Source: Marinicauda algicola
GTDB taxonomy: Bacteria; Pseudomonadota; Alphaproteobacteria; Caulobacterales; Maricaulaceae
Length of the DNA stretch: 64,000 nucleotides
Assembly: GCF_017161425.1 (NCBI RefSeq)
Contig: NZ_CP071057.1
Coordinates: forward strand, 2,543,501 to 2,607,500
Direction: 5' to 3'
The notes under the pieces were generated by a model. That model saw only the letters and a list, made by a program, of their open reading frames with translations, ran no database searches and was not told where the DNA came from. This document shows positions 17,221 to 25,937 of the stretch, piece by piece. Position 1 is the first letter of the stretch, and each line of letters begins with the position of its first letter. Made by a program: the position numbers and the translations under genes.

Positions 17221-18759
17221 TTACTTCTTCTTCGGAAAGCCGAGCGGGAGGCCGTCAGGCCCGAGCGGACCGCCGGCCCCGAAACCGGGGGGCAGGCTGC
17301 CCGAACTCCCGCCGCCCGGCAGGCCGGGGAGTCCTTGAGCGCCTTTCGGCGCCTTGCCTTGCAGAAGATCGCCTGTGGCATCGGCGAAGCCGGGCGGCAT
17401 CTTGCCGCCGCCGGGCATTCCGGGCATGCCGGGCATTCCGCCCCTGCCGCCCTTCTTGCCCATCTTCTTCATCATGTCCGCCATCTGGCGGTGCATCTTG
17501 AGGAGCTTGTTGACGTCGGGCACGTCGACGCCGGCGCCCATCGCGATGCGGCGCTTGCGGCTGGCCTTCAGGATGTCCGGCTTGGCACGCTCCTCCGGCG
17601 TCATCGACAGGATGATCGCCTCCTGGCGCTTGAGCATCGTGTCGTCGAAGCCGGCCGCGGCCATCTGGCCCTTCATCTGCTTGTTCATGCCGGGCAGGAA
17701 ACCCATGATCCCGGAGAGCCCGCCCATCTTCTGAAGCTGTTTCAGCTGGTCGCGCATGTCCTCCAGGTCGAACTTGCCCTTCGCCATCTTCCTGGCGAGC
17801 TTCTCGGCCTTTTCCTGGTCGACGTCCTGGGCGGCGCGCTCCACGAGGCTGACGATGTCGCCGCGCCCGAGAATGCGGCCCGCGAGGCGCTTCGCGTCGA
17901 ATGCGTCGAGCCCGTCGATCTTTTCCGACGTACCGATGAACTTGATCGGCAGGCCGGTGACCCAGCGCATGGACAGCGCCGCACCGCCGCGCCCGTCCCC
18001 GTCCATCCGCGTCAGCACCAGGCCGGTCAGTTTCAGGCGCTCGTCGAAGCGGCGCGCGGTCTCCACCGCGTCCTGGCCGGTCAGCGCGTCGGCGACGAGG
18101 ATCGTCTCGCGCGGGCGGGTGATTTCGGCGATGCGCGCGGCCTCGCCCATCATCTCCTCGTCGATCGAGGTGCGCCCCGCGGTGTCCAGGATCACCACGT
18201 CATAGCCCTGCAGGCGCCCGGCCTGCATGGCGCGCCGGGCGATCTCGACCGCGGTCTGGCCCTTGACGATCGGCAGGCTCGCCACCCCGGCCTTCTCGGC
18301 CATCTGGGCGAGCTGCTCCATCGCGGCCGGGCGGCGGGTGTCGAGCGAGGCGACGAGGACCTTCTTGCGATGCCGGTCGGTGATGCGCTTGGCGAGCTTG
18401 GCGGTGGTGGTGGTCTTGCCCGAGCCCTGCAGGCCCGCCATCAGGATGGCGACCGGGGGCTCGCCTTCCAGGTGCAGGCCGTCCGGCTCCTCCTCGCCGC
18501 CGAGCAGGTTGACGAGCTCGTCATGGACGATCTTGACGACCTGCTGGCCGGGCGCGACGGCGCGGATGACCTCCTCGCCGACGGCCTTCTCCCGGACCCT
18601 GTTGACGAAGTCCTTGACCGCGGGCAGGGCGACATCGGCTTCCAGCAGGGCGACGCGGATCTCGCGCAGGGCGGCGTCCACGTCCTTTTCGGACAGCGCG
18701 CCGCGCCCGGTGATCCGGTCGAATACTCCTGTGAGCCGTTCGCTCAGTGCGTCGAACAT
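17221..18759 (-). CDS. ffh: signal recognition particle GTPase Ffh (SRP54)
   Basis: The 512-residue protein begins MFDALSERLTGVFDRITGRG, with GAGG seven bases upstream of the ATG. The N domain covers 1-100, the G domain about 100-300 with P-loop GLQGSGKTTTT (109-119), DTRRPAAMEQL, VILDTAGR and TRMDGDGRGGAAL. The M domain from about 320 is Met-rich (MRDQLKQLQKMGGLSGIMGFLPGM in two adjoining parts). The tail is unusually Gly/Pro/Met-rich and ends in KKK. It binds signal sequences of nascent membrane proteins together with SRP RNA, which I do not find in the window. Confidence 0.97.
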   Translation of the reverse strand: MFDALSERLTGVFDRITGRGALSEKDVDAALREIRVALLEADVALPAVKDFVNRVREKAVGEEVIRAVAPGQQVVKIVHDELVNLLGGEEEPDGLHLEGEPPVAILMAGLQGSGKTTTTAKLAKRITDRHRKKVLVASLDTRRPAAMEQLAQMAEKAGVASLPIVKGQTAVEIARRAMQAGRLQGYDVVILDTAGRTSIDEEMMGEAARIAEITRPRETILVADALTGQDAVETARRFDERLKLTGLVLTRMDGDGRGGAALSMRWVTGLPIKFIGTSEKIDGLDAFDAKRLAGRILGRGDIVSLVERAAQDVDQEKAEKLARKMAKGKFDLEDMRDQLKQLQKMGGLSGIMGFLPGMNKQMKGQMAAAGFDDTMLKRQEAIILSMTPEERAKPDILKASRKRRIAMGAGVDVPDVNKLLKMHRQMADMMKKMGKKGGRGGMPGMPGMPGGGKMPPGFADATGDLLQGKAPKGAQGLPGLPGGGSSGSLPPGFGAGGPLGPDGLPLGFPKKK

Positions 18760-18863
18760 ACGTTCGCCTCTAGCCGCTTCGCCCCGTTCGGGCCACGCGC
18801 CGACAACCCCGCTGAGCGAGCCTTCGCCGAGCGGGGGACCTCGCCGGCCTCCGGGAGCTGGTT

Positions 18864-18878
18864 CCACGTGTCACGTGG
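18864..18878. promoter_or_regulatory. palindrome upstream of ffh (possible operator or hairpin)
   Basis: CCACGTGTCACGTGG is a perfect inverted repeat about 105 bp before the ffh start, within the 225-bp gap that separates ffh from the ABC-F gene. It could be an operator or a leader hairpin. No regulator is identified. The rest of this gap shows no gene; I looked for the SRP RNA tetraloop region and did not find it. Confidence 0.3.
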
Positions 18879-18984
18879 GCTCCGTGTGCCGGTAAGGCAA
18901 GCGCATAACGCCTGCGGATGTAAGCGGGTGGCAATAGGTCAGGGCCGGGGAAGAGTCAAGCTGGACGCGGACGGGGACAGCCCC

Positions 18985-20577
18985 TCACGCCGCGGCGCGC
19001 CGGTCGGCCTGGAGTATGAGCTTGCGGTAGTCGTTCAGATCCCCGTCATAGCGCGAGACGCGCCCGTCCTTGACCAGCCAGAGCTGGTCGGCCGTGCCTT
19101 CGGCGAGATAGACGTCGTGGGTGATCAGCACGACCGCGCCCTCATAGTCGTTCAGCGCGTAGATCAGCGCCTCGCGGCTGTCGATGTCGAGGTGGGAGGT
19201 CGGCTCGTCGAGAATGAGGATGTGCGGCTTTTCCATCGCCATGAGGCCGAGCAGCAGGCGCACCTTCTCGCCCCCGGAGAGCTTCTCGATCTTCGTCTCG
19301 ACCTTCTCGTGGGAGAAGCCCATCGCGGCCGCCGCGGCGCGCTGCCGCGCCGGCGGGGTGCCCTCCGGCAGGGCGTCGCGCACGTGGTCGAGCACCGTCT
19401 CGCCCTCGTTGAGCTCGTCCATCTGGTCCTGCGAGAAATAGCCGATGCGCAGGGCGCGCGGCGCCGTGCGCTCGCCCGACAGCAGGCTCAGGCGTTCCGC
19501 GATGGACTTCACCAGCGTCGTCTTGCCCTGCCCGTTCGCGCCGATGATGGCGATGCGGTCTTCCGGATCGAGGCGCAGATCGACGCCCTTCAGGATCACC
19601 GCGTCCTCGCCATAGCCGAGCCTGGCGTCGCGCAGCTGCAGGAGCGGGGCGGCGAGCCGGTCGGTGGAGGTGGGGAAGGAGAAGGGCGTGGTGCGCTCTT
19701 CCAGCGGGATGGTGATCTCGGTCATCTTCTCCAGCTTCTTCACGCGCGACTGGGCCTGGCTCGCCTTGGAGGCCTTGGCGCGGAAGCGGTCGATGAAGGC
19801 CTGCAGGTGGGCGCGGTCGGCCTCCTGCTTGGCGCGCTGGCTCTCCAGGAAGGCCGTCTTGGCCGCGCGCAGCTTCAGCCAGGCATCGTAGCCGCCCGGC
19901 GTGATCGAGAGCTGGCGATGCTCCAGCGCCATCGTGTGGGTGACGCAACGATTGAGCATTTCCCGGTCGTGGGAGACGATCAGCACGGTGTGGGGATAGG
20001 CCTTCAGATAGGTTTCCAGCCAGGCCGCGCCTTCCAGGTCGAGATAGTTGGTCGGCTCGTCGAGCAGGAGGAGGTCGGGCTGGGAGAACAGGACCCCCGC
20101 GATCGCCGCGCGCATGCGCCAGCCGCCGGAGAACTCGCGGGTTGCGCGGTAGAGATCGGCGTCGGAGAAGCCGAGCCCCATCAGCACCTCGGCCGCGCGC
20201 GATTCCGCCGACCAGGCGTCGATATCGGCCAGGCGCATGTGGATCTCGCCGATCCGGTCGGGATCGGTGGCGGTCTCCGCCTCCTCCATCAGGGCGTGGC
20301 GCTCGCGGTCGGCGGCCAGCACCACGTCGAGGATCGTCTCCTCGCCCGGCTCGACCTCCTGGGCGACCCAGCCCAGGCGCGCGCCCTTGTTAAGCCGGAT
20401 CGCGGAATCAGGCGACGGGGTCTCGATCTCCTCGCGGATGAGCTTCAACAGCGTCGACTTGCCGGTGCCGTTGCGCCCGACGAGGCCGACCTTCCAGCCG
20501 GGGGAAATCTGCGCGGACGCGTTCTCGAACAGGGAACGCGCGCCGATGCGGTAATCGAGATTGGAGATGGTGAGCAT
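18985..20577 (-). CDS. ABC-F family ATPase (Uup/YheS/EttA type)
   Basis: The 530-residue protein contains two ABC cassettes in one chain and no membrane segments, which defines ABC-F. Cassette one: GLVGRNGTGKSTLL, signature EFSGGWRMR, Walker B LLLLDEPTNYLDL. Cassette two: IIGANGQGKTTL, LSGGEKVRLLL, ILILDEPTSHLDI. The charged linker RFRAKASKASQAQSRVKKLE is the P-site tRNA interaction motif region. These proteins act on stalled or special ribosomes. I chose MLTISNLDYRIG as start; the subgroup cannot be fixed by eye. Confidence 0.92.
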   Translation of the reverse strand: MLTISNLDYRIGARSLFENASAQISPGWKVGLVGRNGTGKSTLLKLIREEIETPSPDSAIRLNKGARLGWVAQEVEPGEETILDVVLAADRERHALMEEAETATDPDRIGEIHMRLADIDAWSAESRAAEVLMGLGFSDADLYRATREFSGGWRMRAAIAGVLFSQPDLLLLDEPTNYLDLEGAAWLETYLKAYPHTVLIVSHDREMLNRCVTHTMALEHRQLSITPGGYDAWLKLRAAKTAFLESQRAKQEADRAHLQAFIDRFRAKASKASQAQSRVKKLEKMTEITIPLEERTTPFSFPTSTDRLAAPLLQLRDARLGYGEDAVILKGVDLRLDPEDRIAIIGANGQGKTTLVKSIAERLSLLSGERTAPRALRIGYFSQDQMDELNEGETVLDHVRDALPEGTPPARQRAAAAAMGFSHEKVETKIEKLSGGEKVRLLLGLMAMEKPHILILDEPTSHLDIDSREALIYALNDYEGAVVLITHDVYLAEGTADQLWLVKDGRVSRYDGDLNDYRKLILQADRRAAA

Positions 20578-20657
20578 GCGCGCCCATGTAACCACTCTCG
20601 CGTGCGGCGCAATGGGCAGGCGCGGCGGAGCGCTGTGAACGGGACGAAAACGATCTT

Positions 20658-21926
20658 CTAGCGCACGAGGCGCGCCGCCATGGCGCCCGACGTCATCACG
20701 CCCGGCAGATTGGGCTCCTCGGGATCGATCTCGATGCGCAGCCGGGAATCCGAGTTGACGTAGAGCTGACCCACGATCAGCGCCATGGCATGGACGGGGG
20801 CAGAGCTCGAGGAGTCGGAGTTGAAGGTGACCAGCGACTCCGGCGCGTAGATCAGCCCCTCGATCGTTCCGGTCGAATGGCTGTTGACGAGAATCCCGGC
20901 GCCCGCCGCGCTCGGCGTCTGGAAGATGGCGACGCCGGCGGTTTCCCCGGTCCGCGGCGCCTGGATCGACAGCGAGGCGCCCGAATTGACCTTCAGGGGC
21001 GCGTCGTCTGCGAAGTACAGCGAGACCCCGGTTCCCGACACGTGGGAGTTGGCATTGATGTCGAGCCCGGTCGAGCCGCGGATCACGTAGATGCCGGGGT
21101 TCAGCGTCACCGTCGCGCCGGAATTGACCTTAAGCCCGCAATAGCGCCCCGGCCGCAGGGTCGCCGAACCCGAGTTGACCTCGTAATCGATGTAGTCGCA
21201 GCCCGCCGTCGTGACGCCGGAGGGCAGAGGCCGTCCGGCGAACGGGTCGGGGAAGACCTCGTCCTCCGTCGCGGCCGGCGTCAGGCTCGAGCTGCTGTTG
21301 GTATAGACGCCGCCGACGACATGGTTCGCCGCCGTCGCCACATGGGCGCGCGAATTGATCTCGGCCGCCTTGCTGCTGGAGGAATTGATGTGAAGGGCGC
21401 AGTTGGCGTCGATCCGGGAATCCGAATTGACGTAGACGCCCACATCGCTGGGCTCCAGCGCGAGCAGGCAGACCGGCTCGCCGGGCACCGGGCGGGCCTG
21501 GGCGACGACCGTGGCGGACAGCGTCTCGATTCCGATCAGGCCGAGGAAGTGCGTGCGATGCTCGAAGGAGGCCGAGACCGTGTACAGCCCGTCTTGGCGC
21601 TCGATGCCGGCCGAGGGAACGGTCTGCCCCTGGAGATTGGCGGCGAAGAAGCGCTGTACCGATCCGGCATCGATCGGATCGTTCACGCCGAAGCGAATCG
21701 CCGCGTCGAGCGCCGCCCCGTCCACGGCGCTCTGCATCCGGGTCTTCAGGTCATGCATCGCGGCGAAGTCCACCGCGCCGCCGACAGCGGAGACCAGCGG
21801 GACGAGCGCCAGGGCGAACGCGACCGACACATTGCCGGCGCGCTCCAGAAGGAAACGCAGGAGACGGCGCCGGACGGGACCGCACGGCCGTGTCGCAGCA
21901 GTTCGGGGCAGGGCTGTATCGTTCAT
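20658..21926 (-). CDS. TadE/TadG-like pilus-assembly family protein with NS-repeat C-terminal half
   Basis: The start ATG follows GGAGG by five bases (422 aa). Residues 33-55 form one membrane segment (NVSVAFALALVPLVSAVGGA), followed by MHDLKTRMQSAVDGAALDAA, the usual TadE/TadG pseudopilin-like N-terminus. The C-terminal two thirds hold about eleven copies of a short motif centred on Asn-Ser (YVNSDSRI, HINSSSSK, EINSRAH, KVNSGAT, LVNSHST), suggesting a beta-solenoid. No other tad pilus gene is nearby. It is divergent from the phzF-family gene. Confidence 0.82.
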   Translation of the reverse strand: MNDTALPRTAATRPCGPVRRRLLRFLLERAGNVSVAFALALVPLVSAVGGAVDFAAMHDLKTRMQSAVDGAALDAAIRFGVNDPIDAGSVQRFFAANLQGQTVPSAGIERQDGLYTVSASFEHRTHFLGLIGIETLSATVVAQARPVPGEPVCLLALEPSDVGVYVNSDSRIDANCALHINSSSSKAAEINSRAHVATAANHVVGGVYTNSSSSLTPAATEDEVFPDPFAGRPLPSGVTTAGCDYIDYEVNSGSATLRPGRYCGLKVNSGATVTLNPGIYVIRGSTGLDINANSHVSGTGVSLYFADDAPLKVNSGASLSIQAPRTGETAGVAIFQTPSAAGAGILVNSHSTGTIEGLIYAPESLVTFNSDSSSSAPVHAMALIVGQLYVNSDSRLRIEIDPEEPNLPGVMTSGAMAARLVR

Positions 21927-22086
21927 GAGCGCCTCCGGGACGATGTCCCGCAGCGCTTCAAGATCCGCGCCGGAAACGGCCCTCACGCGGCCACCGGAGA
22001 GAAATCCTGCGGGTCTGGTTAAGCCGTGGTAACGGCGGGACCCGGGGCGCCGCCGCAGGCGCCGGCCTTCATCCAGGGAAATCCCC

Positions 22087-22950
22087 GTGAGCGACACACG
22101 CGCCCGCCTCCCCGTCCAGCGCCTCGCCGCCTTTTCCAGCGGCGCGCGCGGCGGCAATCCGGCCGGCGTGGTCCTCGCCGGGGCCCTTCCGGAGGACGCC
22201 ACCATGCAGGCGATCGCCGCGGAGGTCGGCTTCTCCGAGACCGTGTTCGCCGCGCCTCGAGGCCCGGCAATCGGGGACGGTTTGCGCGTACGCTATTTCT
22301 CCCCGGAAGCCGAAATTCCCTTCTGCGGCCACGCCACGATCGCGCTAGGCGCGGCGCTGGCCAAAACCCATGGGAGCCACGTCTTTGCGCTGAAACTCAA
22401 CGCGGCCGAGATCACGGTGGAGGGGCGCGCGGACGGCGGAGACCTCTTCGCCGCCCTGCAATCGCCGCCCACATCGAGCCGGCCGGCCGGGGCGGACCTC
22501 GCCGCCGGGGCGCTCGCCCTCTTCGGTCTCACGCAAGGCGATCTCGACCCCCGCCTGCCGCCCGCCCTCGTCGAGGCCGGCGCGACCCATCTCCTCCTCG
22601 CCCTGAAGACCCGCGAGGCGCTCGCCGCGATGGATTACGACCTTGCCGCCGGCAAGGCGCTGATGCGCGCGGCCGGCCTCGTCACCCTCGCGCTCGTCCA
22701 CGCCGAAACCGGCCGCCTCTTCCACGCGCGCAACGCGTTTGCCTCCAGCGGCGTGTTCGAGGACCCGGCCACCGGCGCCGCCGCCGCCGCGCTCGCCGGA
22801 TACCTGCGCGACCTCGCCTGGCCGCAGGGCGGGACAATCGAGATTCGCCAGGGCGAGGACATGGGCACGCCCTGCCTCATCACCGCCGAGATCCGGCCGG
22901 AGCGGGGCGGGCCGGTGCGGGTGTCGGGGACGGTGCGGGAGATGGGGTGA
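22087..22950 (+). CDS. PhzF family isomerase/epimerase-like protein
   Basis: The 287-residue protein starts at GTG and has the two-lobed PhzF/DapF-like fold. Glu51 in GFSETVFAAP corresponds to the PhzF catalytic glutamate. EIPFCGHATIALGAA and the late motif [19 protein letters not shown] are the family's two substrate-binding loops. No phenazine genes are near, so the substrate is unknown; most chromosomal members are of uncertain function. Confidence 0.9.
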   Translation: MSDTRARLPVQRLAAFSSGARGGNPAGVVLAGALPEDATMQAIAAEVGFSETVFAAPRGPAIGDGLRVRYFSPEAEIPFCGHATIALGAALAKTHGSHVFALKLNAAEITVEGRADGGDLFAALQSPPTSSRPAGADLAAGALALFGLTQGDLDPRLPPALVEAGATHLLLALKTREALAAMDYDLAAGKALMRAAGLVTLALVHAETGRLFHARNAFASSGVFEDPATGAAAAALAGYLRDLAWPQGGTIEIRQGEDMGTPCLITAEIRPERGGPVRVSGTVREMG

Positions 22951-23145
22951 GGGGGGAGAAACAGGTATCTGTCGCCGATTATCAACGTCGCCGGGAGGGC
23001 GACTCTGGACTTCATGTTGGTTGAGGACCTTTAGTAATCTCGGCGTACGAAACGGAGCACGGCGCTAGCATGGCGAATGTGCGGGGGTGGCCCGCGACTC
23101 GTGTCATTGATGCGCCCTAGGTCCGCCGCACCGGGGAGGAACGTT

Positions 23146-23688
23146 GTGCCGGGATATTTTGAGGATCAGCTTGCCCACTGCCGCGCAATGCACGAGCGCG
23201 AGCTCGCATCTAGGTTCCATAAAATTTTTGCCGAAAACGCGGCGGCCGGAAACCTCCTCAGCGGCTATACCGTCCTTTGTCATCGTCGTGCAGTGGCAGA
23301 CCAGGTGCACGCCTTCGGAGAAGACCTTGTCAAAAAGCTCACCGCATTTGATCCAGAACACAGCCCCATAAGAAAATCAGACTTCGCTCTAGCAAAGGTA
23401 GCAGTTTCGGATTTTCAGATTTTCGCCGGTGAGCAATATGCCCGTTCCCTAGCTAAGATTGGACGTGGCCTTCCCGCTGGCGTTATCGACGAGGTCTTTG
23501 TCGACGGCGCAAATGCGCGAGTGGAGGCAGAGCTTGAAATAGAGGGTCACAGACTAGAGCACCGGTCACGCCTATCGTTTTGGAAATGGGCGTTCGGCAA
23601 CCTCAAACGCCAAGTCTGGACAGCCGGAGTCGCCTTGCTGAGCGGCGCGATAGGCGCCGTCCTCAAGGCAGGCTGGGATTATCTTTAG
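23146..23688 (+). CDS. hypothetical protein with C-terminal membrane segment, atypical composition
   Basis: I place the start at GTG 23146 because GGGGAGGA ends five bases before it (180 aa). I do not recognise the family. It is mostly helical and charged. A likely C-terminal membrane helix (WTAGVALLSGAIGAVLKAGW) ends the protein, so it may be tail-anchored. Base composition is visibly lower in G+C than the flanking phzF-like and gshB genes, hinting at acquisition. It stands alone between two conserved genes. An upstream in-frame start at 23110 cannot be excluded. Confidence 0.65.
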   Translation: MPGYFEDQLAHCRAMHERELASRFHKIFAENAAAGNLLSGYTVLCHRRAVADQVHAFGEDLVKKLTAFDPEHSPIRKSDFALAKVAVSDFQIFAGEQYARSLAKIGRGLPAGVIDEVFVDGANARVEAELEIEGHRLEHRSRLSFWKWAFGNLKRQVWTAGVALLSGAIGAVLKAGWDYL

Positions 23689-23969
23689 CATTTCCGGTCC
23701 AAACCACATCGCCAGCTTTCGCGACAAACGCACCTGGGGCTGTTTCAGGCCCCGCCGGATCACGCCGGACGTGCAGTCGGCGTTTCCGGTAAGATCGTAC
23801 GGTCGCGCCGCGCCCAAGCTTAAGCGGCAGCGCTGTCCTGACTGCGTCGAGATCGGCTTCCCATGCGAGGGAGACATCGACGCTCATGCTTTCCGGCGGC
23901 CTTTCCCCCGCCCCGACAATCGCCTACCTCTACCCTCACCACTGACCGCCACACTGAAAGCCCACCCCC

Positions 23970-24914
23970 ATGCTGAAAATCGCCTTCCAGATGGACCCGA
24001 TCACCGGGGTCAATGTGAATGCCGACTCCACCTTCGACATCGCGCTGGAGTGTTTCTCGCGCGGGCACGAGATCTGGGTCTATGAGCCGAAGGACCTGGT
24101 GCTGGAGGGGCGGCGCGTCAGGGCGAGCGCGCAGAGGGTGGCGAGGCTGCAGCGGGTGCAGGGCGAGCATGTCGAGCTCGGCCCGCGCGAGGAGCTCGAC
24201 CTGCATGGCGTCGACGTGGTCTTCCTGCGCCAGGACCCGCCCTTCGACATGGCCTACATCACCTCGACCCATATCCTGGAGCATCTCCAGCCCGGGGTTC
24301 TGGTGGTCAACGATCCGCGCCATGTGCGCGATGCGCCCGAAAAGCTGTTCGTCACCCATTTCGAGGGGCTGATGCCGCCGACGCTGATCACCACCAGCGA
24401 AAAGCGCATCCGGGCCTTCTTCGAGGCCCATGGCAAGGACATCGTGGTCAAGCCGCTGTTCGGAAACGGCGGCGCGGGCGTGTTCCGGATTCGCGACAGC
24501 GCGGAGAATCTGGCCTCGCTGGTGGAGCTGTTCCAGCAGGTCAGCCGCGAGCCGCTGATGGCGCAGGCCTTCGTTCCCGACGTCACCAATGGCGACAAGC
24601 GGGTGATCCTGGTCGATGGCGAGCCGGTGGGCGCAATCAACCGCGTGCCGGCGGCCGGGGAGGTGCGCGCCAACATGCATGTCGGCGGCAAGGCGGTCAA
24701 AAGCGAGCTCACCAAGCGCGATATCGAGATCTGCGAGAGGATCGGGCCGGAGCTGAAGCGGCGCGGCCTCGTCTTCGTGGGCATCGACGTGATCGGGGAT
24801 TACCTCACCGAGATCAACGTCACCTCCCCCACCGGCATCCAGGAGCTGCGCCGGTTTTCCGGCGTGGATGTCAGCAAGATGCTGGTGGACTGGGTGGAGG
24901 CGCGGCGGGGGTAG
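23970..24914 (+). CDS. gshB: glutathione synthetase
   Basis: The 314-residue protein has the usual GshB length. It opens KIAFQMDPITGVNVNADSTF. The ATP-grasp domain contains VKPLFGNGGAGVFRI, the lid, and DVTNGDKRVILVDGEPVGAI. FVGIDVIGDYLTEINVTSPTG, in which Asp, Glu and Asn bind magnesium, closes the active site. It joins gamma-glutamylcysteine and glycine. No gshA is in the window. Confidence 0.96.
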   Translation: MLKIAFQMDPITGVNVNADSTFDIALECFSRGHEIWVYEPKDLVLEGRRVRASAQRVARLQRVQGEHVELGPREELDLHGVDVVFLRQDPPFDMAYITSTHILEHLQPGVLVVNDPRHVRDAPEKLFVTHFEGLMPPTLITTSEKRIRAFFEAHGKDIVVKPLFGNGGAGVFRIRDSAENLASLVELFQQVSREPLMAQAFVPDVTNGDKRVILVDGEPVGAINRVPAAGEVRANMHVGGKAVKSELTKRDIEICERIGPELKRRGLVFVGIDVIGDYLTEINVTSPTGIQELRRFSGVDVSKMLVDWVEARRG

Positions 24915-25022
24915 GGCCGTCCTGCAGCTTGCTCCCCGCCGAAGGGCGGGGCTGCGGTGCGGGCCGTTCCGCGGCAACAAACAGAATGACGAAGGCCGCC
25001 TGCGGGCGTAGGGCTCTGGGCC

Positions 25023-25934
25023 ATGAACACCCCGCCTGATTCCACCCGCCTCGATCCCGTCCGCGCCGGCGTCACCGCCCTGTCGGGCTATCTGATCTGG
25101 GGCCTGTCGCCGCTCTTCTACAAGCTCCTGGGCTTTGCCGGCGCGAGCGAGATCGTGCTGCACCGCGCGGTCTGGTCGGTGCCCGCCCTGGCGCTGCTGC
25201 TCTATCTCGGCCGGCGCATGGGGCCGGCGCTGCGCCTTCTCGCCGACAGGCGGGCGATGGCGATCCTCCTCGTCACGGCGCTGCTGATCGGGGCGAACTG
25301 GTGGACCTTCATCTTCGCGGTCAATGCCGGCCGCGTGCTGGAGGTCTCGCTGGGATATTTCATCAACCCGCTGATGAACGTGGCCGTCGGCGTGTTCGTG
25401 GCGCGCGAGCGCTTCGGCCCGCTGCGCGGGCTCGCCGTCGGCCTCGCCGCGATCGGGGTGGCCAACCAGATCCTCGTCGTCGGATCGCTGCCCCTGATCG
25501 CGCTGTTCCTCGCCGCGAGCTTCACCGCCTACGGCTATCTGAGAAAGACGATCGCGACCGACGGCCGGGTCGGGCTGTTCTGGGAGACGGTGATCATCGC
25601 CGTGCCCTCGCTCGCCGCCCTCGCCTTCCTGGAGACCGGCGGGCAGGGCCATTTCACCGACGGCTGGTGGCCGGCCTTCCTGCTGGTCATGACCGGGCCG
25701 ATGACGGTCGCCCCGCTCCTCTTGTTCATCATCGGGGCGCGGGGCCTGCACTTCGCCACCATCGGCATATTGCAGTTCGTCGCGCCGACGCTGCAGTTCG
25801 CGATCGGGCTCGCCACGGGCGAGCCCTTCACGCCGATGTATCTTCTGACCTTCGTCTTCATCTGGGCGGGGCTGGCGGTGTTCGTGCTCGATCTTCTAAG
25901 CTTCGCCAGGAAGCAGAGACGCGCAAAGGTCTGA
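25023..25934 (+). CDS. rarD: EamA/RarD family transporter
   Basis: The 303-residue protein has about ten membrane helices in two EamA halves. The RarD signature is strong: GYLIWGLSPLFYKLLG, ASEIVLHRAVWSV, ANWWTFIFAVNAGRVLE and SLGYFINPLMNVAVGV. It is an inner-membrane exporter-like protein; the substrate in this organism is unknown. The next gene, an epoxide-hydrolase-like protein, starts three bases after its stop, so the two form an operon. Confidence 0.92.
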   Translation: MNTPPDSTRLDPVRAGVTALSGYLIWGLSPLFYKLLGFAGASEIVLHRAVWSVPALALLLYLGRRMGPALRLLADRRAMAILLVTALLIGANWWTFIFAVNAGRVLEVSLGYFINPLMNVAVGVFVARERFGPLRGLAVGLAAIGVANQILVVGSLPLIALFLAASFTAYGYLRKTIATDGRVGLFWETVIIAVPSLAALAFLETGGQGHFTDGWWPAFLLVMTGPMTVAPLLLFIIGARGLHFATIGILQFVAPTLQFAIGLATGEPFTPMYLLTFVFIWAGLAVFVLDLLSFARKQRRAKV

Positions 25935-25937
25935 GCC

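Noticed and set aside
18760-18984. Possible small SRP (4.5S) RNA beside ffh, prompted by AGGTCAGGGCCGGGGAAG near 18935
   Set aside because: The required apical region (GGAAGGAAGCAGCC-like) and the pairing arms are absent on both strands; only a short stretch resembles it.
23690-23969. Minus-strand open frames of 75-101 codons upstream of gshB
   Set aside because: No ribosome site, no recognisable family, and one overlaps the preceding gene; composition does not favour coding.
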